A stretch of DNA of 64,000 bases from Promethearchaeota archaeon (GCA_016839765.1 JAEOTP010000043.1:62001-126000), one strand, 5' to 3'; shown: positions 16,094 through 25,970, counted from the stretch's first letter. A program made the numbers and translations. Notes: generated by a model not told the origin, from the sequence alone.

Positions 16094-18484
16094 ATGCAAA
16101 GAGTTGTAATTATTGGTGGAGTTGCTGGAGGGGCTTCGGCAGCAGCTCGTTTAAGAAGATTAAGGGAAGATTTTGAGATAATTGTTCTTGAAAAGGGCCT
16201 TTTTGTTTCATTTGCGAATTGTGGTTTACCTTATTATGTAGGAAATGTGATTAAAGCGCGTGAACAATTAGAACTGATGACTCCTGAAGATTTTTTCGAT
16301 AGATATAATATCGATGTGAGAATAAACCATGAAGCATTATCCATCAATAGAGAAGAAAAAACTGTAATTATTAAAAATCTTGAAATTGATAAAGAATATA
16401 CTTTAGAATATGATTATTTAATCCTTTCTCCTGGCGCATCTCCTATAGTTCCCCCTTTTAAAGGGTTGGAAAAAGTTCCAAGTTTTACACTTAGAACAAT
16501 ACCAGATGCTGTGAAAATAAGAGAGTTTGCCGAGAAAAATAAAGTGAAACATGTCACTATAATTGGGGGTGGATATATCGGTTTAGAAATGGCTGAAAAC
16601 TTGAAAGAAAGAGGAATAAGAGTCAAAATAGTTGAGATGCTTGATCAAGTTCTTTCACCATTAGATAAAGAGATGGCTCAATTTGTACATCAAGAATTAA
16701 TTTTAAATGGGGTATGCCTTCAATTAGGAGATGCTGTAGATTCATTTGAATGTGATAAAAATAAATGTAATTATGTGATACCAAAGAGCGGTAAAAAAGT
16801 TAAAACTGACATGATAATCTTATCTATTGGAGTTAAACCTGAAAATAAGTTAGCAAAAGATGCGGGTTTAAAACTTGGACCAAAAGGGCACATAGTAGTA
16901 GATGAAAATATGCGGACTTCAGATCCTTATATTTTTGCTGTAGGAGATGCAGTTCAGACTGTAAATTTTGTTACCAATGAACCAACAGCTATTCCTTTAG
17001 CAGGTCCTGCAAATAAACAAGGAAGAATCGCAGCTGATAACATTGCTGGAAGAACTTCTAAATATAAAGGCGTTTTAGGAGCTTCTGTTTTAAAAGTCTT
17101 TGATCTAACAGTTTCTTTTGTAGGATTAAGCGAAAAACAACTAACCAATACAGATATTAAATTTGAAAAAATATATGTGCATCCAAATAATCATGCTGGT
17201 TATTATCCTGGGGCCATTCCAATCACTTTAAAGTTGCTTTTTGAAGCTAAAAGTGGTAAAATCTTAGGAGCTCAAGCAGTTGGAGGTCCAGGGACGGAAA
17301 AACGTATAGATGTGATTTCAACTGTAATAAAGTTTGGTGGAACTGTATTTGATTTGGAAGAGTTAGAACTTACTTATGCGCCTCCGTTTGGTTCCGCAAA
17401 AGATCCTCTCAACATGGCAGGGTTTGTTGGAGCAAACATTATAAAAGGCGATCATCCCATATGGCATTGGGAAGATTTACCAGAAATACAACAAAATAAC
17501 AGTTTCCTTCTTGATGTCAGGACTCCAGAAGAATATGCAGTAGGAACTATAGAAAATGCAGTAAATATAAATGATTTAGAATTGAGAAACAGATTAAGTG
17601 AGATACCAAAAGATAAAGATATTTATGTGTTCTGTGAGGTTGGGTTTAGAGGGTATTTAACAACGAGACTATTGGTACAAAAAGGTTTCAATAATGTTTA
17701 TAACCTTACTGGGGGATATAAACTATTTAAGACTGCAGCTGCTACTACACAGGAAATTGCCGAAGCTTGTGGACCACCAGAAGAAATCATCGAAGAAATG
17801 ATTGATAGAAAGACTATTGAAACCGATGAATTTATGGAAGTTGATGCATGTGGTATTTCGTGTCCAGGTCCATTAAATGCTCTCATACAAGGGCTTGAAA
17901 GTCTGCCTCAGGGTAAAAAGCTAAAGATTTATGCTACTGACCCAGGGTTTAAATCCAGTGTAGAGGCTTATGTTAAGTTAAATGGAGGGGTAAATTTAAT
18001 AAAAATAGGTAAAGAAGAAGGTAAACTAGTTACGATATTAGAAAAGGGTGAATTAACTTCCGATGAACTAGAAGGTCCTGTTAAAGCTAATAAGAGGACA
18101 AGAGCAGAATTGAGAGCTCTAGATACTCCTTCTTTATCAATAATCAGTACTGATGAACTTTTTGAAAGAATTGATACAGAAGATTGTCCTGCAATTTTAT
18201 TAGATGTACGAACACCACAGGAATTTCATGGTATAAAAGGTCATATTAAAAATGCGAAATTAATACCATTAGGAGAGTTAATGAACCATGTGGACATGCT
18301 AAATGAGTATATAGATAAAGAAATTGTAGTAATATGTGAAGCTGGTGGCCGCTCAATGATGGCTGCTCAACTTTTAGTAAGAGCAGGCTTTAAGGATGTA
18401 CGAAATTTATCAGGCGGGATGAGAGTTTGGCACAGAAAGGGATACCCTATAGAAGGAGAATATAAATATCATTATAACATTTAA
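16094..18484 (+). CDS. CoA-disulfide reductase-like flavoprotein fused to rhodanese, TusA and a second rhodanese
   Basis: A 796-residue, four-domain protein. Residues 1-450 are a FAD/NAD(P)H disulfide reductase of the CoADR/Npsr group, with GGVAGGASAAARLRR, the single redox Cys43 in SFANCGLPYYVG, a second GGGYIGLE nucleotide site and the dimerisation domain. At about 465-560 is rhodanese 1 with a persulfide-forming Cys in FCEVGFRG. At about 600-680 is a TusA domain (DACGISCPGP). At about 695-790 is rhodanese 2 with ICEAGGRS. The likely role is NAD(P)H-dependent reduction of CoA or protein persulfides/polysulfide, with sulfur handed along the chain. It follows the IscS/IscU pair after 241 bases of AT-rich DNA. 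Confidence 0.92.
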   Translation: MQRVVIIGGVAGGASAAARLRRLREDFEIIVLEKGLFVSFANCGLPYYVGNVIKAREQLELMTPEDFFDRYNIDVRINHEALSINREEKTVIIKNLEIDKEYTLEYDYLILSPGASPIVPPFKGLEKVPSFTLRTIPDAVKIREFAEKNKVKHVTIIGGGYIGLEMAENLKERGIRVKIVEMLDQVLSPLDKEMAQFVHQELILNGVCLQLGDAVDSFECDKNKCNYVIPKSGKKVKTDMIILSIGVKPENKLAKDAGLKLGPKGHIVVDENMRTSDPYIFAVGDAVQTVNFVTNEPTAIPLAGPANKQGRIAADNIAGRTSKYKGVLGASVLKVFDLTVSFVGLSEKQLTNTDIKFEKIYVHPNNHAGYYPGAIPITLKLLFEAKSGKILGAQAVGGPGTEKRIDVISTVIKFGGTVFDLEELELTYAPPFGSAKDPLNMAGFVGANIIKGDHPIWHWEDLPEIQQNNSFLLDVRTPEEYAVGTIENAVNINDLELRNRLSEIPKDKDIYVFCEVGFRGYLTTRLLVQKGFNNVYNLTGGYKLFKTAAATTQEIAEACGPPEEIIEEMIDRKTIETDEFMEVDACGISCPGPLNALIQGLESLPQGKKLKIYATDPGFKSSVEAYVKLNGGVNLIKIGKEEGKLVTILEKGELTSDELEGPVKANKRTRAELRALDTPSLSIISTDELFERIDTEDCPAILLDVRTPQEFHGIKGHIKNAKLIPLGELMNHVDMLNEYIDKEIVVICEAGGRSMMAAQLLVRAGFKDVRNLSGGMRVWHRKGYPIEGEYKYHYNI

Positions 18485-18643
18485 TATTTAATTTTCTTTA
18501 ACTGTTATTTTTTAAATTATTCAACTTAGTTGCGTAATATCTATAGTTTATAAGTATAAAAGTTAAAATAAGCCAAATAATTATAAACTCAACAAAATTC
18601 ATTTGTTACTAAAATTCAAAATTAAACATAAGAGGGTAGAATT

Positions 18644-19234
18644 ATGAAAGAAACTGCTAAAAAATTATTTACCGCCTATGTTGGTGAGTCTCAAGCAAGA
18701 AACAGATACACTTTCTTTTCAAAAGTTGCTAAAAAAGAAGGATATGCTTTGGTTTCTAATATATTTCAGGAAACAGCAGATCAAGAGAAGGAGCATGGAT
18801 CATGGTTTTATAAAATGCTTCAAGGCTTCAAAAAAGAAGAATCATTTGATGAAATGAAAGTATTACCTGATGCAGAATTCCCTACAACCCATGGAACCAC
18901 TGTCGATAATTTAAAATCTGCAATAGCAGGAGAGAACATGGAGTGGCAAACACTTTATCCCGATATAGCTGAAACTGCAGAAAAAGAGGGTTATCCTGAC
19001 ATTGCAAAAAGAGTACAAGCAATTATACGTGCAGAAAAGCATCATTCAGAACGATATGGAAAACTACTTAAATTAGTCGGTGACGATGCGTTCTTTAAAC
19101 GAGGCAAAAAAATCGTTTGGATCTGCATGGAATGTGGTTATGAGGTAGAAATGGATCATTTACCAGAAGATTTCAAATGTCCATCATGTGATCATCCGAG
19201 GTCATATTATAGGAAGAAATGTGAAGATTTCTAA
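18644..19234 (+). CDS. rbr: Rubrerythrin
   Basis: A 196-residue peroxide reductase. The di-iron ferritin-like domain has YVGESQARNRY, ETADQEKEHG, the GENMEWQ segment and RAEKHHSERY, which give the Glu/His ligands. A C-terminal rubredoxin-like domain follows, with CMECGYEVEMDHLPEDFKCPSC. It reduces H2O2 with electrons from rubredoxin. It sits next to the superoxide reductase gene, the standard anaerobe oxygen-defence pairing. AGAGGGT precedes the ATG. Confidence 0.95.
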   Translation: MKETAKKLFTAYVGESQARNRYTFFSKVAKKEGYALVSNIFQETADQEKEHGSWFYKMLQGFKKEESFDEMKVLPDAEFPTTHGTTVDNLKSAIAGENMEWQTLYPDIAETAEKEGYPDIAKRVQAIIRAEKHHSERYGKLLKLVGDDAFFKRGKKIVWICMECGYEVEMDHLPEDFKCPSCDHPRSYYRKKCEDF

Positions 19235-19325
19235 AATAAGTATAAAATTTTTAATTTAAAATCAAAATGGTTAAATAATAAACTGAATGAGATAAGAACA
19301 ACAATTTATTAGAGTGAAAATTTAT

Positions 19326-19718
19326 ATGCAACAAAAGGAAATATATAAATGTGCTATTTGCGGAAAAGTTATGGAAATTCTAAATCCTGCTGCTCCAGAG
19401 ACAATCTGCTGTGGACAGCCTATGCAGTTAATGGAACCACAATGGAAAGAATGGAAAACTGAAAAACATGTTCCTAAAATTACTGTTGACGTAAACAAAG
19501 TAACTGTTGATGTCGGAATCTCAATGGGTACCCCACACCCTATGACAGAAGAACATTGGATTATGTGGATTGAAGTTATTTGTAAAGATAGTTGTTATGA
19601 GAGACGATTTTTAAATCCTGGTGATGAACCTAAAGCAACTTTTACTTTTGCTAATCCTGAGGGCCTAATAGCAAGAGAGTATTGTAATCTTCATGGACTA
19701 TGGATTTCTGAAAAATAA
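19326..19718 (+). CDS. dfx: Desulfoferrodoxin (superoxide reductase)
   Basis: Reduces superoxide to peroxide without making O2. The N-terminal desulforedoxin Fe site is CAICGKVM ... ICCGQPM. The catalytic Fe site is formed by EKHVP, PHPMTEEHWIMW and REYCNLHGLW (four His and one Cys). The track starts at GTG 19314, but the ATG at 19326 is preceded by GAGTG at a good distance and gives the normal family start. It lies directly after rubrerythrin, which would remove the peroxide made. Confidence 0.94.
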   Translation: MQQKEIYKCAICGKVMEILNPAAPETICCGQPMQLMEPQWKEWKTEKHVPKITVDVNKVTVDVGISMGTPHPMTEEHWIMWIEVICKDSCYERRFLNPGDEPKATFTFANPEGLIAREYCNLHGLWISEK

Positions 19719-19774
19719 TTTAAAAATTTTTCTTATTTTTTTATTTTTTATTTTTAATTTTAATTGAGTTAAAG

Positions 19775-20323
19775 ATGGTAAAGAATAAAGCAATTATTTT
19801 AGATAGAGACGGCACATTAATCGAAGATAAAAATTATGCATATAAAGTAGAAGATTTTGAAATTTTACCAGGGGTAATTGAGGGTTTAAATCAACTTAAG
19901 GAATTATTCTTGTTTTTTATAGTGACCAATCAATCTGGTATTGGAAAAGGCTACTACTCCGTTGAGGATTTTCATAATTTCAATAATCATTTATTAAATA
20001 CACTAGACAAGAATAATATAAAAATAGAAAAAACCTATTTCTGCCCCCATTTGGCAGAAGATCATTGTGAGTGCAAGAAACCTAAACCTAAATTTATACA
20101 ATTAATAGCTAAAGAACATAATATTAACCTAAAAGAATCATGGGTTATTGGAGACCATCCATCAGATATTCTTTTTGGTTTGAATGGAGGATATAAAACA
20201 GTTTACCTTCGAACAGGACATGGAGAAAAACATATAGAGGAATTAGAGCAAAAAAGTATTAAGCCTGATATTATCACTGATCATTTTTTAAAAGCTAGTC
20301 AATCAATACTTAAAAAAATCTAA
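19775..20323 (+). CDS. HAD phosphatase of the GmhB (heptose-bisphosphate phosphatase) type
   Basis: A 182-residue HADIIIA protein with LDRDGTLI, VTNQSGIGKG, the Zn-binding loop CPHLAEDHCECKKP (Cys-x-His-x5-Cys-x-Cys) and GDHPSDILFG. These are the marks of GmhB/HisB-N-like phosphatases that act on sugar 1,7-bisphosphates or histidinol phosphate. No heptose genes are nearby, so the substrate is uncertain. A different HAD subfamily from the gene at 2460. Confidence 0.87.
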   Translation: MVKNKAIILDRDGTLIEDKNYAYKVEDFEILPGVIEGLNQLKELFLFFIVTNQSGIGKGYYSVEDFHNFNNHLLNTLDKNNIKIEKTYFCPHLAEDHCECKKPKPKFIQLIAKEHNINLKESWVIGDHPSDILFGLNGGYKTVYLRTGHGEKHIEELEQKSIKPDIITDHFLKASQSILKKI

Positions 20324-20419
20324 TTAACTTATTCTAAGCTTACTAATAATAACAATTTCGTAATATAATAGTTATTAAAAAATAATAAGAAAAAATAAGA
20401 ATGATTAAAAATTTACGGA

Positions 20420-21598
20420 TTATCTATCTCTTTTAAACACGCTTGGCATAGCGTGTTCATATCTTTTCATTGCAAATCTAGATATGATGATTCTTTGAAT
20501 TTCGCTTGTTCCTTCATAAATTTGATATAGTTTTGCATCTCTAAATAATTTCTCAACTGGATAAGTTCTTAAATATCCATATCCTCCATAAATTTGAACA
20601 GCTTCTGTGGTTACATTCATAGCTACATCAGAAGCAAATGCTTTCGCTATTGAAGAACTCATGTTATTATCTAAACCTTGATCTGCTTCCCAAGCGGCCT
20701 TATGCGTCAATAATCGTGCTGCTTCTATATCTTTATACATATTTGCAATCTTTTCTTGTATAACTTGATAATTTCCAATAGGTCTCCCAAAAACCTCTCT
20801 TTTTTGGGCATAATCGATTGAGTATTCCATCGCTGAACGCGCACATCCTACAGCAAAAGCTCCAATAGCAGGTCGTGTGTTCGCAAAAGTTTGCATAGCT
20901 AAAACAAAACCTCTTCCTGGTTTTGCTAAAATATTTTCTTTAGGTATTCTCACATTTTTCAAGCTTACTGCTACTGTATTTGACGATCTTTGACCAAGCT
21001 TTGGAATATGTTTCCCTAATCTTACACCCTCGGCTTTAGTATCAACAATAAACGCTGCTATCCCCTTATGTTTTTTTTCTGGATCTATAGTGGCAAATAC
21101 AGTGATATAATCTGCATAACCGCCATTTGTTATCCAAAATTTACTACCATTTAAAATATACTCATCTCCATCCTTTTCAGCCTTGCACTTCATTCCAGCA
21201 ACATCAGATCCCATAGCTGGTTCAGAAGTAGCAAATGCGATTAATTTAAACTCACTTGTTAATTCGGTTAAAATTCTTTGCTTTTGTTCGTCATTTCCTC
21301 CGATCACTATTGGTTCTGCTCCAAGATTATTATCAAATACTGATGTTGCTATACCAGGACAAGCTGATGAAATTTCTTCAACCACAATACACGAGTCTAA
21401 TAATCCATATCCAGGACCTCCATATTCTTTAGGAATTCCTAAATTAAGTAAGCCTTCTTCCCAAGCCTTTTTAATAACAGGTAAAGGAAATTCTTCTGAT
21501 TCATCATATTTTCTTGCTACAGGTAAAACCTCTCGGATTGCAAATTCTCTTGCTTTTTGTTGAAGTGCTATTTGCTCTTCAGTTAATTTAAAGTCCAT
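20420..21598 (-). CDS. Acyl-CoA dehydrogenase
   Basis: A 392-residue FAD-dependent dehydrogenase of the short/medium-chain family. It has the N-terminal helical domain, the FAD/acyl-CoA binding stretch FATSEPAMGSDVAG and FWITNGGYAD, and the C-terminal domain with KREVFGRPIG, QIYGGYGY and YEGTSEIQRI, where the Glu is the catalytic base. It oxidises acyl-CoA, or works in reverse; electrons would go to ETF, which is not in the window. Its gene starts 15 bases after the flavodiiron protein gene in the same direction, so the two are probably one transcript. Confidence 0.95.
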   Translation of the reverse strand: MDFKLTEEQIALQQKAREFAIREVLPVARKYDESEEFPLPVIKKAWEEGLLNLGIPKEYGGPGYGLLDSCIVVEEISSACPGIATSVFDNNLGAEPIVIGGNDEQKQRILTELTSEFKLIAFATSEPAMGSDVAGMKCKAEKDGDEYILNGSKFWITNGGYADYITVFATIDPEKKHKGIAAFIVDTKAEGVRLGKHIPKLGQRSSNTVAVSLKNVRIPKENILAKPGRGFVLAMQTFANTRPAIGAFAVGCARSAMEYSIDYAQKREVFGRPIGNYQVIQEKIANMYKDIEAARLLTHKAAWEADQGLDNNMSSSIAKAFASDVAMNVTTEAVQIYGGYGYLRTYPVEKLFRDAKLYQIYEGTSEIQRIIISRFAMKRYEHAMPSVFKRDR

Positions 21599-21613
21599 CT
21601 CAATTCACTCTTT

Positions 21614-22822
21614 TTATCCCATCTTTTCAACTAATTTGTCAATTATACTTTTAAAATCCAAATCTTCTGGTCTTGGAACAAATTTTAACTCTATTTTTTC
21701 ATCCAAAACATCAATACCGGTGGTTTTCAGTTCTTTAATTATTTCTTTAACTGCCCCTCCACCCCAACCATAAGATCCAAAAGCCATACCTATTTTATTC
21801 ATAGGTTTTAATCCTCGTTGATAGCTTAAATACTCTGCAACTAAGGGATATAGACCATTGTTTAGTGTTGGGCTTCCTACTAAAATAGCTTTAGCTTTCA
21901 TTGCCTCAGTAATAACATCAGAGTAATCTGCATTTGTTAATCTAAATCTCTTTACTGTTATGCCTCTATGGCTGATCTCTTTAAATAATTCTTTAGCAAT
22001 TTTTTCAGTACTACCCCACATTGTATCATACACAATCAAGACACTTTTTCCATCAATTTCTCCTGCCGACCATTTTTTATATGCTTCCACAATTTTGCCG
22101 ATGTGGGTTCGCCAGCAAACTCCATGGGAAGGGCAAATAATATCAATAGGTAAGGCTCCAACTTTTGGTAATACTTTTGCTATAAGTCCCGATAAATGGA
22201 GCAAAATATTGGCATAATATTTCTCTGCTTCCCACATTATTTCAGAAATATCATTTTCATCATCCCATCGCATCGATGTAGCTAAATGTTGTCCAAAAGC
22301 ATCATTTGAAAATAAAATATTTTTTCCATTTTCATCTATCATAAAAGATACCATTGAATCAGGCCAATGAATCATAGGTATTGGTACAAATGCAAATTTC
22401 TTACCGTTTCCAATATCTAATGTATCACCTTCCTTGACTGCTCTAATCTTATCAAATACTTCAGATTCTACTTCTTCATGGAAGTGAAGTCTTAAATTAT
22501 CAACTCCTCTTGTTGAAGCGATAATTTCAGCATTCGGTAAATGCTTAAGTAAAAGGGGAAAAGAACCAGAATGATCCATCTCAACATGATTTATGATTAA
22601 ATAATCGATTTCTTTTGGATCACACACATCTTTTATGTTTTTTAAGTAGTATTCAAAATAAGGACGCTTTACTGTATCAATTAAGACTGTTTTATTCCCT
22701 GATTTAACTATATACGCATTATAGGAAGAACCTTTATGTGTTGAGTATCCATGGAAATTTCTAACTTCAAAATCGATATATCCAACGAAATTTACATCTT
22801 TCATTAATTCTAAATGTGTCAT
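21614..22822 (-). CDS. fprA: A-type flavoprotein (flavodiiron protein, FprA)
   Basis: A 402-residue O2 (or NO) reductase. The metallo-beta-lactamase domain (1-245) has the di-iron ligands HVEMDH, the FSNDAFGQH segment and CPSHGVCW. The C-terminal flavodoxin domain (about 255-400) has the FMN loop YDTMWGSTEKIA and FGSYGWGGG. In archaea these take electrons from F420H2 or rubredoxin and make water from O2. The rubredoxin gene lies about 195 bases upstream on the same strand. Confidence 0.95.
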   Translation of the reverse strand: MTHLELMKDVNFVGYIDFEVRNFHGYSTHKGSSYNAYIVKSGNKTVLIDTVKRPYFEYYLKNIKDVCDPKEIDYLIINHVEMDHSGSFPLLLKHLPNAEIIASTRGVDNLRLHFHEEVESEVFDKIRAVKEGDTLDIGNGKKFAFVPIPMIHWPDSMVSFMIDENGKNILFSNDAFGQHLATSMRWDDENDISEIMWEAEKYYANILLHLSGLIAKVLPKVGALPIDIICPSHGVCWRTHIGKIVEAYKKWSAGEIDGKSVLIVYDTMWGSTEKIAKELFKEISHRGITVKRFRLTNADYSDVITEAMKAKAILVGSPTLNNGLYPLVAEYLSYQRGLKPMNKIGMAFGSYGWGGGAVKEIIKELKTTGIDVLDEKIELKFVPRPEDLDFKSIIDKLVEKMG

Positions 22823-23016
22823 TATTCAATTCATCAATTTTTTAGGATTTATTTTATTATCTATGTTTAGTTTCATCACGATTATAAATTTAATTTCTAT
22901 ATCTCATAAAAAGTTTTTAAGATTGAATTATTTGGATTATAAATTAATGAATTATGTTGTTTCTAAAAAAATTCCCCCTAAAAATTAAAAAAAAGAATTA
23001 GTATTAATGTATACTT

Positions 23017-23157
23017 TTAATCTGAGATTTTTGTGAAGAAACTCTTATCTACTCCACATACAGGGCATACCCAGTCATCAGGTAAATCCTCAAATTTAGT
23101 ACCTTCGGCATCTTCATCATATACATAGCCGCAAGCACCACATTCCCATTTTGCCAT
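23017..23157 (-). CDS. Rubredoxin
   Basis: Too short for the ORF track. I read 46 residues from an ATG at 23157: [15 protein letters not shown] at the start and [13 protein letters not shown] at the end, i.e. two CxxCG knuckles binding one iron, with the usual aromatic residues between. It is a one-electron carrier, most likely for the flavodiiron protein downstream and rubrerythrin. Confidence 0.95.
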   Translation of the reverse strand: MAKWECGACGYVYDEDAEGTKFEDLPDDWVCPVCGVDKSFFTKISD

Positions 23158-23275
23158 GGTATAAACAACCTCTTGTTATAAAAATTAATTTTAAATTGTT
23201 TGGATTTGTTAATCGAATATTTATTAAAAATATTAATTTAATATTTTATAAATACGAAACTATTCTGATTGTTGA

Positions 23276-24337
23276 ATGAGCTTAGATTCAAAAATAACTT
23301 CGAATAAAAATAAGGAAAACATAAAAGAATTCGACATTTTAAGAGGATTTGCTATAATATTTGTTGTTATAATCCATACTTTTGGTTTAGTTTATCACTA
23401 TAATGAAGGGATTGAATATCTTCTAACATATGGTATTATTTTCATTATAGCACAATCAGCTGTACCAATATTCCTTTTTATTTCTGGTTATTTTTTGCGT
23501 TTAAAATATGTAAATCAAAATTCTTTAAAATCAATTTTTAAATCTAGAGTTAAAAAAATAATTCTGCCGTATCTATTATTTTCAATAATTTATCTTTTAT
23601 ATAATAACTGGAGATTCAATCTAAATACGAATTTTTTAGAAGGGATTTATCAAATATTAACATTTTCTGTAGAATTTCATTTCTGGTTTCTTGGGTTATT
23701 AATTTCTTTTTATATATTCTTTCCGTTAATAAATAAATGTTTTGAAAAATTTAATAAGGTTAAGCTTTTAGCTGGCTCATTTATTTTACAAGTAATATGG
23801 GTTGTTCTTGAAATTAGCACATATAAACAATTTTTATTTAATCCAGATATGCAAGTATTAATTTTTTTTATTAAACACACTTTTATCTCTTATATCTTTT
23901 ATTTTATTTTAGGTATGTATTTTGCTGAGAATTATAACCAGATTGTGGATAAATTAAATAATAAGAAGAGACTTTTTATAGAAATACTAATTTTAATCCC
24001 TTCAATTTTGTTAAGCTATTATTATATCATGGATTTAGTATATTTTAAATTAATAACCTTGCCTTTAAGCATACTAGCAATATTGATTTTTTATAAAGTA
24101 AGTCTTTATTTGAAAGAAAGGAAAATAGGAAATTTACTTGGTTTTTTTGGAAGATATTCATATGGCATTTATTTAATCCACCCCTTAATCACTAGTTTGA
24201 TAGGACAAATATTTGAAATTGGAGCTCTGTTCTACTTAATATTGTTTATTAATGTATGTGTTTTTAGTTTATGCATAATTTACCTCATCAATCTTTTACC
24301 TTATAGTGAGATTTTAATAGGAAAAGTTAGGAAATAA
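23276..24337 (+). CDS. Acyltransferase family 3 membrane protein
   Basis: A 353-residue integral membrane protein with about ten helices. The N-terminal motif FDILRGFAIIFVVIIHTFG carries the Arg and catalytic His typical of acyltransferase 3 (OafA/NodX type). The conserved GRYSYGIYLIHP motif is near residue 295. The family O-acetylates sugars of cell-surface glycans. It is isolated between redox genes on the opposite strand. Confidence 0.88.
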   Translation: MSLDSKITSNKNKENIKEFDILRGFAIIFVVIIHTFGLVYHYNEGIEYLLTYGIIFIIAQSAVPIFLFISGYFLRLKYVNQNSLKSIFKSRVKKIILPYLLFSIIYLLYNNWRFNLNTNFLEGIYQILTFSVEFHFWFLGLLISFYIFFPLINKCFEKFNKVKLLAGSFILQVIWVVLEISTYKQFLFNPDMQVLIFFIKHTFISYIFYFILGMYFAENYNQIVDKLNNKKRLFIEILILIPSILLSYYYIMDLVYFKLITLPLSILAILIFYKVSLYLKERKIGNLLGFFGRYSYGIYLIHPLITSLIGQIFEIGALFYLILFINVCVFSLCIIYLINLLPYSEILIGKVRK

Positions 24338-24340
24338 CTC

Positions 24341-24370
24341 CTTAAATCCTATTTTAAATCCTATTTTAAA
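24341..24370. repeat. Short tandem repeat (TTAAATCCTATT-type, two copies)
   Basis: TTAAATCCTATT occurs twice in a row, followed by TTAAAT, in the space between the convergent acyltransferase and rubredoxin-like genes. Probably slippage; no function seen. Confidence 0.5.
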
Positions 24371-24385
24371 TAAAAATCTTATGTA

Positions 24386-24529
24386 TTATTCCAAGTCCTT
24401 TTTAATAAAAAAATTCTTAGATGAACGACACTTCGGACATCGATAATTATTTTCTAATTTTTCAAAAGGAATCTCTTTCTCTCCATTAATATATAAATAA
24501 TTGCATCTTTTACAGCGATATATTGTCAT
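24386..24529 (-). CDS. Rubredoxin-like zinc/iron protein
   Basis: Too short for the ORF track: 47 residues from an ATG at 24529. CKRCNYLYI near the N-terminus and YRCPKCRSS near the C-terminus give two CxxC knuckles with rubredoxin spacing. The second lacks the Gly after Cys and the middle is more polar than in the true rubredoxin at 23017. It starts ten bases after the NADH:rubredoxin oxidoreductase gene and is likely its partner. Confidence 0.85.
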   Translation of the reverse strand: MTIYRCKRCNYLYINGEKEIPFEKLENNYRCPKCRSSKNFFIKKDLE

Positions 24530-24539
24530 AATTTAAGCC

Positions 24540-25880
24540 TCAATTTTTAATAAATTCATCTTTAGAACCACCACATCCCACACATTTGAAATCAGCTGCT
24601 AAATCTTTGAACAAAACTTCCATTTCTGTCTCATCATATTCCCATCCACAACTAGGACACCTCCAAATATACAATTCAAGTAACTCTTTCATCATATCTT
24701 TATTAATTTCTTTGTTCATATTTTGACTTACAAAACTGAGATTTTTACTCTCCCCAAATAAAATCGCACCCTTTAGTTTATTATCTTTTAGTACAATCTT
24801 CTGATAACAACAATCTTTCTTATCAGCTTTTCTTAAAATTTCCCAAGCTCCGCTTTCTTCTTCAGGAGGGTTAATTTGTCCGATTGAAGTTAAATTAATT
24901 CCTACAATTTTTAGGGTATTTTTGGGAGTTGTGCCACTATACTTTATCTTTTCTTTTCCTAGAATGTAAGAAGCTAATATCTTAGATTGCTCAACACATG
25001 CGGGAATAATACCGTAGATTTGATTATTATATTCTATACAATCTCCTAATGCAAATATATCTTCCATACTAGTTTCTAGGAACTGATTTACTACTATGCC
25101 TCTATTTGTATTAATTCCCGCATCTTTAGCAATATCAATTGTTGGTCTTATGCCTGCTTGAATTAACACTATCTCACTTTTAAAAATTCTGCCATCCTTT
25201 AATTTAATTCCCTCAACTTCCCCATTTATTAAAATTTCTTCCGTTTCTGCACCTAATACAACTTTAATACCCATTTTCTCTATTTCTGCCTTAAGCATTT
25301 CTCCACATTCAGTATCTAATTGACGTGGTAAAAGGCGTGGAAAAAATTCTACAACTGTAGTATCTAAATTACAATCTTTTATTTGACGAGCTAATTCTAG
25401 TCCTAATAATCCGCCTCCTATGATAATAGCCCTTTTTACTTCGTTTCCTTTAATATATTCTCTGATATTTAAAGCATCATCAATAGATCTTAAAGTAAAG
25501 ACCCCCTTTCCAACCATACTAACAGCATTTTTAATAGAGGATGGTATGTTTGGGATACTACCCAGAGCAAGAACTAATTTATCATATGATACTGGTTCTT
25601 TTCCGCTTTCAATAATTAGTTCTTTCTCACTAGGTTTAATTTCAACGATTTTTTTTCCCAAATAAGAATCAATTCTGTTATTTGTATACCAATCCTCATT
25701 ATAAACTATTAAATCTTTTATTTTTATTTTTCCGGGAATAAGTTCTGGCGTTTTTATTCTCCAATAATAGGGATAGGGTTCTTGAGAATAAATATCAAGT
25801 TCAACTTCTTTATCTAAAGCTCTGATATTTTGAGCAGTGAAAATCCCAGCAATCCCGTTTCCAACAATGACAATTTTCAT
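24540..25880 (-). CDS. NADH:rubredoxin oxidoreductase with C-terminal rubredoxin-like domain
   Basis: A 446-residue FAD enzyme. The FAD site is IVIVGNGIAG at the N-terminus, the NAD(P)H site is IIIGGGLLGLE near residue 155, and the second FAD motif is DIFALGDC near 280. Residues about 403-446 add a rubredoxin-type domain (WRCPSCGWEYDE ... FKCVGCGGSKDEF). The enzyme would pass electrons from NAD(P)H to rubredoxin and hence to the flavodiiron protein, rubrerythrin and superoxide reductase nearby. The fused domain may make it self-sufficient. Confidence 0.9.
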   Translation of the reverse strand: MKIVIVGNGIAGIFTAQNIRALDKEVELDIYSQEPYPYYWRIKTPELIPGKIKIKDLIVYNEDWYTNNRIDSYLGKKIVEIKPSEKELIIESGKEPVSYDKLVLALGSIPNIPSSIKNAVSMVGKGVFTLRSIDDALNIREYIKGNEVKRAIIIGGGLLGLELARQIKDCNLDTTVVEFFPRLLPRQLDTECGEMLKAEIEKMGIKVVLGAETEEILINGEVEGIKLKDGRIFKSEIVLIQAGIRPTIDIAKDAGINTNRGIVVNQFLETSMEDIFALGDCIEYNNQIYGIIPACVEQSKILASYILGKEKIKYSGTTPKNTLKIVGINLTSIGQINPPEEESGAWEILRKADKKDCCYQKIVLKDNKLKGAILFGESKNLSFVSQNMNKEINKDMMKELLELYIWRCPSCGWEYDETEMEVLFKDLAADFKCVGCGGSKDEFIKN

Positions 25881-25970
25881 AGAATTAATAGGTTATTCAC
25901 CGTATTTTAAACTTATTATTATAGGTTGAAAATTCTTCATGCTTCAATTTAATTTTCAATTTTTAATTTC

